Shown here: one piece after another, positions 35,148 through 47,804 of the stretch
Position numbering within the stretch: position 1 is the stretch's first letter
Layout of the letters: each line of letters begins with the position of its first letter
NCBI RefSeq assembly: GCF_021044585.1
Contig: NZ_CP087998.1
Coordinates: 2,418,001 to 2,482,000 of the forward strand
DNA: 64,000 bases
DNA from: Sulfurimonas sp. HSL-3221
Lineage (GTDB): Bacteria; Campylobacterota; Campylobacteria; Campylobacterales; Sulfurimonadaceae
Direction of reading: 5' to 3'
Notes under the pieces: generated by a model
Told to the model about the DNA's origin: nothing
Database searches by the model: none
Seen by the model: the letters and a program-made list of their open reading frames with translations, nothing else
Translations under genes and position numbers: made by a program

Positions 35148-35627
35148 GTGTATAAACACCACTTCATCACTCTTTTTATTCTCACGTCGTTCTTTTTCTC
35201 CTTGTCCGCACGCGATATCGACCTGAACCGTATAGCAATCGATACGGCCAAGCAGAAGAAGACCCTCCTAGTCTGGCTTCACAAAAATGACTGTGGTTAC
35301 TGTGAAGCAATGTATGAATTTACCCTCGGCGACGACAAAGTCGCATCCCTGATTCAATCCTCTTTTGAACTTGTCGATATCAACATCAACGACGATGACA
35401 CCGTGGCGTTCAAGGAGTTCAAGGGGAGCGGACACGACTTCGCCAAACATGTCGGATACAACTTCTACCCCTCCTCGCTTTTTCTGGATGCCGATGGGGA
35501 GATCATCTTTGCCGCACCGGGATATGTCGAAGAGAAGGATTTTTTGAACATGCTCGACTATGTCAGCAGCGGTGCGCATAAAAGCATGACCTATGACAGC
35601 TTTAAACGGGAGGGAAAAAGTGAATAA
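35148..35627 (+). CDS. Periplasmic thioredoxin-fold protein (SoxW-like)
   Basis: The 159-residue protein has a signal segment ('FITLFILTSFFFSLSA') and a thioredoxin fold with the redox motif 'NDCGYCEAMYE' (C-G-Y-C), then the cis-Pro region 'NFYPSSLFLDADGEI'. In Sox clusters such proteins reduce or protect SoxYZ cysteines; the assignment to SoxW is based on location and motif. I chose GTG 35148 ('ctccaaggcaccaacag' upstream); the frame is open back to 35049 inside soxZ. The gene overlaps the following MOSC gene by 8 bases. Confidence 0.75.
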   Translation: MYKHHFITLFILTSFFFSLSARDIDLNRIAIDTAKQKKTLLVWLHKNDCGYCEAMYEFTLGDDKVASLIQSSFELVDININDDDTVAFKEFKGSGHDFAKHVGYNFYPSSLFLDADGEIIFAAPGYVEEKDFLNMLDYVSSGAHKSMTYDSFKREGKSE

Positions 35628-36060
35628 GCACAAAGGAAAGGTCCTGGGCCTTTTTCATGCCCTGAAAGGGGTTGAAGGGCGTCATGAGTATGATATGATC
35701 GAAATCGACGAGCAGGGTATTATCGGCGATAAATATTACGGCAAGAACCTCAACCGTACCATTCTGATCACTTCCGAAGAGGCCAGCTACGTCATGGCGG
35801 CCGACGAAGGCATCACAATGCCCTACGGCTCGTTGGGAGAGAACATTGTCATCGATATCAGTCCCTATCACCTTCAGGCTGGCCAGCAATTGAAGATCGG
35901 TGAGACGATCGTCGCCATCACCCAGAACTGCACCCTCTGCAGCAGCCTCGGCAAAGTCGACGCCAGACTGCCGGAGCTCCTCAAGAACGACCGCGGTATT
36001 TTTGCGAAAACACTCCAGGGCGGTAAAATAAAAAAAGGTGATACAGTCACCATACTCTGA
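35620..36060 (+). CDS. MOSC-domain protein
   Basis: The 146-residue protein resembles the MOSC domain of molybdenum cofactor sulfurase and YiiM-type proteins: 'DEQGIIGDKYYGKNLNRTIL', 'YGSLGENIVIDIS' and a Cys motif 'TQNCTLCSSLGK'. MOSC proteins bind molybdenum cofactor or sulfur. The likely start is GTG 35620, overlapping the upstream stop, with 'gggagggaaaaa' before it. Its position after sox genes suggests a link to SoxC cofactor handling, which is inference. Confidence 0.8.
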   Translation: MNKHKGKVLGLFHALKGVEGRHEYDMIEIDEQGIIGDKYYGKNLNRTILITSEEASYVMAADEGITMPYGSLGENIVIDISPYHLQAGQQLKIGETIVAITQNCTLCSSLGKVDARLPELLKNDRGIFAKTLQGGKIKKGDTVTIL

Positions 36061-36113
36061 ATTAAGGACTCTGCCGCTACACTAGTCTCACAAACTTATC
36101 ACGAAGGAGTGAG

Positions 36114-37073
36114 ATGAAACCGTTTGCAAGGACCCTTCTCTGGACAGTACTGTCCCTGACACTGCTGATCAGCACCGCCGCCACCGATACGAACACACAG
36201 CAGGATATCCGGATCTTTACCGTTGAAAACAGCGGCGGGAAAATTACCGGGAAAAGCATAGAAAAAGCCTTTGAAGCAGCCGGTTTTCTGATCGATGGCA
36301 ACAACGACATGAACAAGCCCTTCAAAGCCCGGTTCGGTGCGACGCACTACCCGGTCTACCGCCTGGCGACCATTCACGATCCCGATCTCTCCGCCAAACT
36401 GATCGCCGTTAATCCGCTGATGGGGCTGCTGACGCCGCTCTCCATGTCTATTTGGCAGGATAATGAAGGGAGCATGAATATCTCCGTCCTCTCCTTGCGC
36501 GGTCTTTCGCGTATGACGCAGATCCCAATGAACAACCCCGACCTTGTCGCCCTGGCAGCTAAAATGGAGAAGGCGCTGCGTGCCGCCCTTCCTGGGGGCC
36601 ATTTCAAGTCGCTGGCCTATCAAAAGGTCGCAGACCCTGCCACACCCCTTTCGGTGACCTTTAAGGCCGTATTTGAGGCTCCAAAGGATGGATCTGTTCT
36701 TGATGCCAAAGATGACTTTGAAGCTGAATTCGAAGGAGAGATGGAGCCCATTGGTTTTCTCTTCCCAGGGTTTATCGACGTCAACGAAGAGCTGCAGGAG
36801 CGTGATGATGATAGTTATGACTTTTATGACACCTATTCTGTCTGCAAACTCGACGTCATCTTCCCGATCCATCAAACCCATCCGGAAGTCGGTGCCTTCG
36901 CGCCCTGTACCTTTTTCCTCTACAAGAAACATGGAGAAAAAACTGTCCATATGGGCTTCCCATCCGTTCAGAACTGGATCGCTTCGACGGATATTGCAGA
37001 CAAAACCTCTCTAGACCCTCTGATCGAAGCGGAAAACCTCTTCATCGATACGGTTAACGGCATTACGGAATAA
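36114..37073 (+). CDS. Exported DUF302-like protein
   Basis: The 319-residue protein has a signal peptide (residues 1-23) and a region resembling DUF302, which appears as paired small alpha/beta domains: 'IEKAFEAAGFLIDGNNDMNK' and 'AVNPLMGLLTPLSMSIWQDN'. The second half contains an acidic stretch ('ELQERDDDSYDFYDTY') and two cysteines ('SVCKLD', 'APCTFF'). Function is unknown. The ATG has a strong site 'gaaggagtgag'. The downstream gene on the opposite strand encodes a similar type of protein. Confidence 0.6.
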   Translation: MKPFARTLLWTVLSLTLLISTAATDTNTQQDIRIFTVENSGGKITGKSIEKAFEAAGFLIDGNNDMNKPFKARFGATHYPVYRLATIHDPDLSAKLIAVNPLMGLLTPLSMSIWQDNEGSMNISVLSLRGLSRMTQIPMNNPDLVALAAKMEKALRAALPGGHFKSLAYQKVADPATPLSVTFKAVFEAPKDGSVLDAKDDFEAEFEGEMEPIGFLFPGFIDVNEELQERDDDSYDFYDTYSVCKLDVIFPIHQTHPEVGAFAPCTFFLYKKHGEKTVHMGFPSVQNWIASTDIADKTSLDPLIEAENLFIDTVNGITE

Positions 37074-37079
37074 CGCTCG

Positions 37080-37096
37080 GGACGGCAGGACCGTCC
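37080..37096 (+). terminator. Hairpin after the DUF302-like gene
   Basis: A 6-bp stem GGACGG/CCGTCC with loop CAGGA lies 7 bases after the stop. It has no T-run, so its strength as a terminator is uncertain. Confidence 0.4.
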
Positions 37097-37237
37097 TCAA
37101 CCATCTTCACACGATCACACCCAGCAATCCCCTAATCGACAGCAACAACATATATGATACAAAAGAGTGCTGGTTAAGCCTGTAGAACACTGGCTGAAAT
37201 GAAAGAGGAATAGCTATGCAGCCGGGAGGCCGCATTG

Positions 37238-38059
37238 TTATTTAAATGGTGTCGAAAGCTCTTCTTCAATCGCACCCGGCGTGTTGACAATTTGCATAAA
37301 CTCCCCCATGCTCAGCAGAGGATAACTGATGGCAATGTAGTATTTTGCCGCCAAAGCCTGTGCTTTACCCTCTTCGATCAGGATCGTATACGGCAAAATC
37401 TCGGCATTCTTCGCACCGATCGTCTTAACGAATGACTTTGTCTCATCACTCAGGGCGTACCCGACCAGCACTTTGCCCTCGCCAAGCGGCAGTTTAAAGA
37501 CAACCGAACGGCCGTCATTATACGTCTCAAGCTTTGAAAGCAAAGCTTGCGTGTCACCCTCTGCCAGCGCGTACGTGTCTTCATAATAGGGCATACCGAT
37601 CATAAAATGGTAGCCGGCGAGTTTGTCGTATTCGAAAGCATCCTCGGATACGCTGAGATCACCCAGCGCTTTTTGCAGCGCCGCTGTCAGCGTGTCGCCC
37701 AGGGTGTGATCATACTCCGACTGGAAAAATGCCTTCCCGAAATAGACCGGATTCGTGACGGCGATGCGTTGGTTTTCACCATCCACGAGCACACGGAGGA
37801 CCGCGCCGAAACCGCGCCCCGGTTTCTTTGCAGCTGCTTTGAGTGCTTCAGTCGTCATGACAATCGTTTCGCTCTTATCTGTTGTCGCATACCTCCCGAC
37901 AATCTCAAACCCTGCCGCTTGCAACGTCGACATTACGGCAGCCTTATCTTGATAGGGTGCGTAATAATAGGCACTCACTTTCTCGCCAATCGGTTCGGCC
38001 GCAGCATGGGCATCCACCCAAAACAAGATGGCGGCCAACAAAATCAACAATGCTTTCAT
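37238..38059 (-). CDS. Exported DUF302-like protein
   Basis: The 273-residue protein has a signal peptide ending near 'DAHAAAEP' and two repeats of an alpha/beta pattern recalling DUF302: 'YQDKAAVMSTLQAAGFEIVG' and 'GRGFGAVLRVLVDGENQRIA'. It shares this outline with the 36114-37073 protein, though I cannot show homology by eye. I chose the ATG at 38059, which follows 'aaagagaatg' context and 'ggaaagg' upstream, giving a proper signal peptide; a longer open frame reaches 38185. The function is not known. Confidence 0.6.
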   Translation of the reverse strand: MKALLILLAAILFWVDAHAAAEPIGEKVSAYYYAPYQDKAAVMSTLQAAGFEIVGRYATTDKSETIVMTTEALKAAAKKPGRGFGAVLRVLVDGENQRIAVTNPVYFGKAFFQSEYDHTLGDTLTAALQKALGDLSVSEDAFEYDKLAGYHFMIGMPYYEDTYALAEGDTQALLSKLETYNDGRSVVFKLPLGEGKVLVGYALSDETKSFVKTIGAKNAEILPYTILIEEGKAQALAAKYYIAISYPLLSMGEFMQIVNTPGAIEEELSTPFK

Positions 38060-38197
38060 TCTCTTTTCCTTTCTATTGGTTGCACCTCTGCCCTCCCGGG
38101 AGAAAAGCGTCACTGCTTGTTCGCTTTCATTGAAAATTCGGCACGGAAATATCCTGCTTCTATGCGTCATAGTGTCTGATGCCAATGATTCAATGGA

Positions 38198-38215
38198 TCC
38201 CGCCCGGGAGCGGGA
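38198..38215 (-). terminator. Hairpin after the FadL-type porin gene
   Basis: TCCCGC/GCGGGA forms a 6-bp stem with loop, 20 bases after the stop of the porin gene on the minus strand. It has no clear T-run. Confidence 0.4.
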
Positions 38216-38234
38216 GTGTGGAGGTATGGTTCTT

Positions 38235-39446
38235 TTAAAAGTCGTATGTCAACTGGAACGTGACACCGGACTGCGAGTGTTTTACTTCATTGCTCGGTCC
38301 TGTCATCCCCATGCCGTCAAGGGCGGAAGTATCGAATGAAACTTTCGTTTCCAGTGCGTACGTCAGCGCCAGATCGACGGAGAGCTGCTCTGTCAGCGGC
38401 GCGGAAGCACCCGCCGTAATATGGTCTTCTACGACCGCCGGGAACCCAAGGAGGTTGAAGACGTTGATGGCAGCACCTGCCTGTGTCGTGCCGTCTGCCT
38501 CTTCGATCGGCTGTGTACCGTGGTTATACCCCGCACGCAGCGCATACCCGTCTATTTCAAACTGGTATCCGACGGCAAATACATCCGTGTTTTTCCAGTT
38601 GAAGTCTTTATAGCCTTTAGCGTCACCCCATTTAACCTGCTTATAGTCAAACGCGATGGTATTTTCGCGGGTAATCTTGAATGAGAACCCAACACCGATC
38701 TCCGCAGGCTGTGTCAGTTCATCCCCGAATGGAGCAGGCAGAATCCCCAAACCGGCGAACGGCCCAGTAGCTCCGGAAATCTGCCCCTTGTACTTCATCG
38801 GGATTTCCGCACGATAGACCGCACCGAGTGTCAATGCACCGACATTATAGGAGAGACCAAAATTGTAAGTAAATTTCAGGTCCTGTGCCAGCCCCTCCCC
38901 GACAGTCGTACCCATGGCATTGTAATTAATATCCAAAGCACCATACTGAAGGATTGGAGTGAAACCGACACTGAGTCCGTTCATCTCATAAGCGACCGGC
39001 ACACCCAGCTGCATCAACTGGAGAGCGGTGACCATATTCATGGTGCTTTGAGAATTCTCACTACGGTAATCCGTACCCATACCGGCAGTTCCCCAGATAC
39101 CGATACCCCAGTAGAAGTGATCACCGACTTTATTACCGACAGAAACTTCCGGAATCACATTCAGATCCGCAGCACTATCTTGCATGCCATTGCCGTCATT
39201 GGCGTTATATTTTACATTCGGCATAAAGAGTGTACCACCGAACGAAATCTCTGTCCCCTTGACGCTGCTCAATAACGCAGGGTTGTTAATACCGGACTCT
39301 GCACCGAACGGCATCCCGATGCTTACACCGCCCATCGAACGTGATTTCGCACCGAGACCGATCAGGTGGTCACCGTTTGTTGCAAAAGCAGATGTTGCTC
39401 CCAACGCCATAGCCGCTGCAACAGCCAATTTGATTGTACGTGTCAT
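38235..39446 (-). CDS. FadL/OmpP1-type outer-membrane transport protein
   Basis: The 403-residue protein has a signal peptide (residues 1-22, 'AAAMALGATSAFA') directly followed by the FadL-type hatch start 'TNGDHLIGLGAKSRSMGG' and 'NNPALLSSVKGTEI', then a 14-strand barrel ending in aromatic 'VTFQLTYDF'. This family moves hydrophobic compounds such as fatty acids or aromatics across the outer membrane; the substrate here is unknown. A TATAAT box on the minus strand at 39503-39508 and 'aggagtataa' before the ATG support the start. Confidence 0.88.
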   Translation of the reverse strand: MTRTIKLAVAAAMALGATSAFATNGDHLIGLGAKSRSMGGVSIGMPFGAESGINNPALLSSVKGTEISFGGTLFMPNVKYNANDGNGMQDSAADLNVIPEVSVGNKVGDHFYWGIGIWGTAGMGTDYRSENSQSTMNMVTALQLMQLGVPVAYEMNGLSVGFTPILQYGALDINYNAMGTTVGEGLAQDLKFTYNFGLSYNVGALTLGAVYRAEIPMKYKGQISGATGPFAGLGILPAPFGDELTQPAEIGVGFSFKITRENTIAFDYKQVKWGDAKGYKDFNWKNTDVFAVGYQFEIDGYALRAGYNHGTQPIEEADGTTQAGAAINVFNLLGFPAVVEDHITAGASAPLTEQLSVDLALTYALETKVSFDTSALDGMGMTGPSNEVKHSQSGVTFQLTYDF

Positions 39447-40449
39447 TTATACTCCTACGAATACAGTTATTCGACAGAAAGCCTTCGCTTTCAACTCGGA
39501 TCATTATAGAGAGGCAAAAATAAATTGAATCTGAATATAAATAATGCATTATCACAGAAACTTATCATTTTTTTTATCGTAATCAAGAAAAATGGGGAAA
39601 TAAAAGATTTTTATACTTATAACTTATCTTAATGGCGGTTTTAAGCATAGAAAAAAGCTGTTTCTGAGTGTTTTTGTTTTTGATACAAAAGAGAGATTTT
39701 TTTGAGAATTTTATCATATTGTTTCATTTCGAAACAGTATTTTTACTTTTCCTGTTATATATTAATGTGTTATTTGACTCTATCTGCATGCATTAGTTTT
39801 TCTTGACATGCTCTTGTCGAGATGAAACAGCAGTAAAAAAAACTATAGAAGATGGGTAACCTGGGAGCCACGCTTCTAGTGCTTATAGCGAGATCTCATA
39901 GAACATAAAACACATGCCAGGATAAGATTGCAACGAAGCAGATAAGACTATTATTTGATAGGAAAACAACCAGGGTGACTAGAATGACATAGAGGAAAAT
40001 ACAGCACTAATCATTCATAGATTGTTAATGATCTTACGAGTTGAATATTTGTATCCCAGACCAACATTGCTCACAAATAATATGCATTCATAGAAGTGCG
40101 CTATAAATAGGCGGGACATGATCTGGATAAGGGCAACAAGGTTGTGCTTGTCTATGCGAAAAGTAAGATAAATAGGAAGCGAGTACGGAGTACGACGCGA
40201 GCATAGCCGCAGGTGTAAAGTAAGACAGTGTAATTGGTTTTAAAAGTTAGGAGGATTAGTAAAGAAGGATAAATCCGAGAACCAGGATATCTCATGAAAA
40301 AAGGCAACGGGGTTGCGTTTTTACAGGAGTAAAGTAAGATAGATGAAGAGCGAATACGTAGTATAAAGCGAACATAGCCGCCGGAGTTTAGACTTAAGAG
40401 ATTGTTGGTAATAAATTGTTGTGATTGTTTGAATGTGAAGAAATTCCGA
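39447..40449. other. AT-rich non-coding kilobase downstream of the rRNA operon
   Basis: No gene is supported in this kilobase. It begins with the porin promoter, is very AT-rich at 39530-39850, and ends with a 171-bp tandem duplication of the 3' end of the rRNA operon (40133-40457). The only long open frame (minus, 40152-40484) runs through the 5S gene and both duplication copies and is not coding. Confidence 0.6.
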
Positions 40450-40457
40450 GAACCAGG
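40133..40457. repeat. 171-bp tandem duplication of the rrn 3' end
   Basis: Three blocks recur at a constant offset of 171 bases. They are the 5S-end motif 'ccgagaaccagg' (40446 and 40275), a 50-base block beginning 'aaagtaagata' and including 'catagccgc' (40331 and 40160), and the terminator hairpin (40304-40316 and 40133-40147). The outer copy is degenerate: the terminator arms have lost pairing and the T-run. Confidence 0.75.
40297..40322 (-). terminator. Terminator of the rRNA operon
   Basis: On the minus strand the stem GCAAC/GTTGC with a 3-base loop is followed by CTTTTTT. The plus strand also carries T-runs, so it could stop transcription from both sides. It lies about 135 bases beyond the 5S gene. 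Confidence 0.7.
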
Positions 40458-40568
40458 CGGCGACCTACGTTCCCAACCCTGCAAGGGTCAGTATTATCAG
40501 CGATGAGAGGCTTAGCTTCCGGGTTCGGAATGGGGCCGGGCGTTTCCCTCTCTCTATAGCCACCTGGA
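40452..40568 (-). rRNA. rrf: 5S ribosomal RNA
   Basis: This is a gene of about 117 bases whose ends pair (CCAGGTGGC with GCCGCCTGG), containing the conserved interior 'CCATTCCGAACCCGGAAG'. It follows 23S on the minus strand. The boundaries are by pairing and may be off by a few bases. Confidence 0.9.
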
Positions 40569-40572
40569 CAAT

Positions 40573-40606
40573 CGGATCTAAAAGCACCGAAGTGATCTTA
40601 GATCCG
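40573..40606 (-). other. Hairpin in the 23S-5S spacer
   Basis: CGGATCTAA and TTAGATCCG pair over 9 bases between the 23S processing stem and 5S. It may guide processing of the 5S precursor. Confidence 0.45.
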
Positions 40607-40624
40607 ACTGTGTCGGGAAGTTTT

Positions 40625-40687
40625 CATTGTTAAAGTCAACGGCAACTACAGTGATTACAGCTTCTCATATTCAGTAAGGCAGTAAGA
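40625..40687 (-). other. 3' strand of the 23S rRNA processing stem
   Basis: This segment is largely complementary to 43571-43668 before 23S, including 'CATTGTTAAAGTCAAC', 'GCAACTAC' and 'AGTAAGGCAGTAAG' blocks on matching sides. The long stem is the expected RNase III site that releases pre-23S. Confidence 0.75.
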
Positions 40688-40699
40688 CACTAATTTTAG

Positions 40700-43568
<2,869 letters not shown>

Positions 43569-43570
43569 AA

Positions 43571-43668
43571 TTAGCGCTTACTGCCTTACTCAATATGAAT
43601 AAGACTGTAATCTTCAATTGTAGTTGCATATAGTAATTTCTTACTATATTTGTTGACTTTAACAATGA
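43571..43668 (-). other. 5' strand of the 23S rRNA processing stem
   Basis: The partner of 40625-40687: the minus strand reads CATTGTTAAAGTCAAC and later GAGTAAGGCAGTAAG, complementary to the post-23S segment. A loop of AT-rich sequence interrupts the stem. Confidence 0.7.
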
Positions 43669-43752
43669 TAATTCAATGAACGATTTAGACTCTTATACAC
43701 TAAGAAGTCTAATATGAATACTTCATCAAGTACTCGTATTAGGCTTCATCCG

Positions 43753-43828
43753 TGGTGGAGAATAGCGGGATCGAACCGCTGACCTCCTGCGTGCAAAGCA
43801 GGCGCTCTCCCAGCTGAGCTAATTCCCC
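43753..43828 (-). tRNA. tRNA-Ala (UGC)
   Basis: A 76-base tRNA with encoded CCA; the anticodon TGC lies in the loop 'CTTTGCACG', and the T-arm is 'GGTTCGATCCC'. It lies in the 16S-23S spacer, the second of two tRNAs. Confidence 0.97.
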
Positions 43829-43840
43829 ACATAGTGATCC

Positions 43841-43917
43841 TGGTGGGCCTAGGAGGACTTGAACCTCCGACCTCACCCTTATCAGGGGTGCACTCTAACC
43901 AGCTGAGCTATAGGCCC
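43841..43917 (-). tRNA. tRNA-Ile (GAU)
   Basis: A 77-base tRNA with encoded CCA and acceptor GGGCCTA/TAGGCCC; the anticodon GAT lies in 'CTGATAAG'. It precedes tRNA-Ala in the spacer, the usual order in bacteria. Confidence 0.97.
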
Positions 43918-43948
43918 CTTCTCGGCATTTCTAATTCAATAGAACACA

Positions 43949-43980
43949 GATCACTGAAAACTAAGCAAGCAAGCGGACAG
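43949..43980 (-). other. 3' strand of the 16S rRNA processing stem
   Basis: The minus strand reads GCTTGCTTAGTTTTCAGTGATC, complementary to 45683-45715 upstream of 16S. The pairing runs over about 30 bases with few mismatches. Confidence 0.75.
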
Positions 43981-44040
43981 ACACAACTCTGTGTGAGATT
44001 TTCTCTTCGGGCCCTCAAACGAATGAGGCCCGGTTACTCT

Positions 44041-45546
<1,506 letters not shown>

Positions 45547-45682
45547 TGAAAAGACGTTTCCGAAGAAACGATTACTGATCCAGCCCAAGATATAAAATCA
45601 TTGGCTGTATAGTGTCTATCACTATTAATAGTAATAGACGGTTAAATTGTGTCTTATCTAAGTAAGACTTCCAGACTCGCAT

Positions 45683-45715
45683 CTGTCCATCCCACTTGCT
45701 TAGTTTTCAATGATC
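45683..45715 (-). other. 5' strand of the 16S rRNA processing stem
   Basis: The minus strand reads GATCATTGAAAACTAAGCAAG followed by TGGGATGGACAG, which pairs with 43949-43980 behind 16S. It is the expected RNase III substrate. Confidence 0.75.
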
Positions 45716-45792
45716 TCAAACTTCCCAAATCTTCAACTCGAAGACCCGGCTGATCGGCTTCTTTCGATGCCTCTCATCGTTTGTGGACGGGA

Positions 45793-45821
45793 ATTATAGG
45801 GGATTCCTAAAGCAATGTCAA
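45793..45821 (-). promoter_or_regulatory. Consensus sigma-70 promoter of the rRNA operon
   Basis: The minus strand has TTGACA (45816-45821) and TATAAT (45793-45798), both perfect, with a 17-base spacer. This is the strongest promoter in the window and lies about 240 bases before the mature 16S end. Confidence 0.85.
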
Positions 45822-46032
45822 GAGGTTTTCGGGAGGAATTGCAAAATATGTCAAATTTCTTTTTTTTGGCCCATTTTCACCCTATTTTTGTTACAAAAAT
45901 ATACATCTGTCGATCTGCTGCTGCTATTACCCTGTATTTTCGCGCCAAACACCCCGATTTTATTTACTATCTGTTTGACATGAACCATGTATAGTTCAGA
46001 AATCAAACTCCAATATAATAGAGGAATAGACT

Positions 46033-46734
46033 ATGGGACTTTATGATAGAGAATATGCACGCGGAAGAGCAGCGGATCACTACGCAGCCAACCGCAGTGA
46101 AACACAGGTCGTTTCATTTGTAAAAGAGACTTATAAACTGTTTGCCGCCTCCCTGATGGCTGCGGCAGTCGGTTCATACGTGGGGATTCCGATCGCCGGT
46201 ACTCTTCAGGCCATGCACTGGCCGCTCTTTTTCCTGGTCATCGGTCTGCTGATCGGTCTGCACTTTGCCAAACACAAGCAGGGGCTCAACCTGATCCTGC
46301 TCTTTGCCTTCACGTTCGCAACCGGTATGATGATCGCCCCGCTGCTTTCCGTTGTCCTCGGCATGTCCGGCGGCGCGACGATCGTCGGTAACGCTTTTGC
46401 CATGACCTCCGTCATCTTCGGGGCCATGAGCTTTTACGCCATCCGTACGACGAAAGACTTTACCTCTTTCAGCAAGCCGCTCTTTATCGCACTGCTGGTG
46501 ATCATCGGCTTCTCAATCGTCAACATCTTCCTCGGAAGCCCGATGATGGCCGTCATTATCTCCGCCGCTGCGGTTTTCCTGTTCAGCATCTTCGTCGTTT
46601 ACGACACGCAGGCAATCATGCGCGGGATGTTTGAGACACCGATCGAGGGGGCCGTTGCCCTTTACCTCGACTTCTTCAATATCTTCGTCAACCTGCTCCA
46701 GCTCCTGGGCATCTTCGGTGGCAGCGAAGACTGA
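46033..46734 (+). CDS. Bax inhibitor-1/YccA family membrane protein
   Basis: The 233-residue protein has seven predicted membrane segments after a soluble N-terminus of about 35 residues ('REYARGRAADHYAANRSE'), as in bacterial BI-1/YccA proteins. 'IVGNAFAMTSVIFGAMSFYA' and the C-terminal 'LYLDFFNIFVNLLQLLGIF' are typical. In E. coli YccA modulates the FtsH protease; other members are calcium leak channels. The ATG follows 'gaggaatagact'. The gene overlaps the following ThiD2-like gene by 17 bases. Confidence 0.88.
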   Translation: MGLYDREYARGRAADHYAANRSETQVVSFVKETYKLFAASLMAAAVGSYVGIPIAGTLQAMHWPLFFLVIGLLIGLHFAKHKQGLNLILLFAFTFATGMMIAPLLSVVLGMSGGATIVGNAFAMTSVIFGAMSFYAIRTTKDFTSFSKPLFIALLVIIGFSIVNIFLGSPMMAVIISAAAVFLFSIFVVYDTQAIMRGMFETPIEGAVALYLDFFNIFVNLLQLLGIFGGSED

Positions 46735-47134
46735 CGCCCTTTCACCCGATCTTTTTCGGGTGATCGACGCCAACCTGAACCGCCTCAAAGAGGGCATCCG
46801 CGTTATCGAGGATATCGCCCGCTATCTCCAAAACGACAAAACAACCGCTTCCAGCCTCAAAGCCCTTCGCCATAAAAGTAGAATCGACGATCTGCAAAAC
46901 CTGCTCTCTTCCCGGGACAGCATCAATGATGTACTGCGTCCGACGATCAAGAGCGAACTGAACCGCTCTTCGGTCAAAAGCATTCTCATCGCCAACTACA
47001 AGCGGGCCCAGGAGTCCTCACGGGTACTGGAAGAGATGTATAAGATCGTCGATCCGGCACTCTCCGAAACCTTCAAGCAGATCCGCTACGAACTCTATAC
47101 ATTGGAAAAAGAGCACCTGCTCAGCTCTGAATAA
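46718..47134 (+). CDS. ThiD2-like domain protein
   Basis: The 138-residue helical protein begins 'DLFRVIDANLNRLKEGIRVI', which matches the ThiD2 domain often fused to the N-terminus of thiamine phosphate synthase (ThiE) in other bacteria. Here it stands alone and no ThiE is seen nearby. Its role in thiamine synthesis is therefore only suggested. I chose GTG 46718, inside the end of the BI-1 gene, because the conserved part starts directly after it; a longer frame upstream is out of context. It converges on the methyltransferase gene with a 14-base overlap. Confidence 0.65.
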   Translation: MAAKTDALSPDLFRVIDANLNRLKEGIRVIEDIARYLQNDKTTASSLKALRHKSRIDDLQNLLSSRDSINDVLRPTIKSELNRSSVKSILIANYKRAQESSRVLEEMYKIVDPALSETFKQIRYELYTLEKEHLLSSE

Positions 47135-47804
47135 AAAGTACCTCGAACTCCAGCCGGTCCAAAGGGTAGTTCTCCATCAGCTGTTTCGTCTCTTTATAGG
47201 TGAGCACGTTTCGGTTCCCGCTGACCCCGCTGCGTTTGATATAACGGAACATATCGCGGGTGTTGTCAAAGGCGAGGGAGTAGCGGACCACTTCGCATGA
47301 TGCATTGAAGAACCGCTTTGCCAAACGCTCCACCTCGTCGGCACTCCGCAGAAGCGGCGGCAGCCCCGCCGTCTTAAAAAGTGTCCCGAACGTTCCGGCT
47401 GTAAAGATTGCAAGAGAGACCGGGGCATTGAGTGAGCGGATCAGTGCGAAAGTGTGGGCCAGGTCCGGCGACCACTGCAGGGCGGAGGCGGAAAAGATAC
47501 GGTCAAAGTGTGTCGCCTTCAGCGAGGCGTAGAGCTTGGGATCGTCGAAGTCCCCCTGCAAACAGGTGATCCGTTCCCCCTGGGGGTGCAGTGCCAGCAT
47601 CCCCGGCGCGAAATCGATGCCGACAAGCTGCTGATAGGGCCACGCTATCTGCTCTGCGACGGCACCGCGCCCGCAGCCGATATCGAGCAGGTGCTGCGGT
47701 GCATCCTTCACCCCCGCGACCAGTCTTTCAGCCACTTTCTTCTGAATAATGTTATAGCTGCCGTAGTGGTCGGCATAACGGGAGAACTCGTTCTGAACGT
47801 TCAT
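47121..47804 (-). CDS. bioC: SAM-dependent methyltransferase, BioC-like
   Basis: The 227-residue class I methyltransferase has the SAM-binding 'LLDIGCGRGAVAEQI' near residue 53 and 'FDRIFSASALQWSPDL' around residue 115, the latter close to the BioC pattern. BioC methylates malonyl-ACP to start pimelate synthesis for biotin. No other bio gene is adjacent. The ATG at 47804 overlaps the znuB stop by 4 bases, so translation is coupled to the zinc transporter; the frame is open further up to 47849 inside znuB. Confidence 0.72.
   Translation of the reverse strand: MNVQNEFSRYADHYGSYNIIQKKVAERLVAGVKDAPQHLLDIGCGRGAVAEQIAWPYQQLVGIDFAPGMLALHPQGERITCLQGDFDDPKLYASLKATHFDRIFSASALQWSPDLAHTFALIRSLNAPVSLAIFTAGTFGTLFKTAGLPPLLRSADEVERLAKRFFNASCEVVRYSLAFDNTRDMFRYIKRSGVSGNRNVLTYKETKQLMENYPLDRLEFEVLFIQS

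Larger units (their letters stand above)
45547..46032. other. rRNA leader and promoter region, then BI-1 promoter
   Basis: This 486-base stretch holds the 16S leader with a hairpin CGTTTC-CGAA-GAAACG (45555-45570), the 5' arm of the 16S processing stem (45683-45715), the rRNA promoter (45793-45821) and the plus-strand promoter of the BI-1 gene (TATAAT at 46014-46019). No protein gene is supported. Confidence 0.6.

Noticed and set aside
40152..40484. 110-codon minus-strand open frame
   Set aside because: It runs through the 5S gene and the duplicated rrn flank; the repeated peptide motifs only reflect the DNA duplication.
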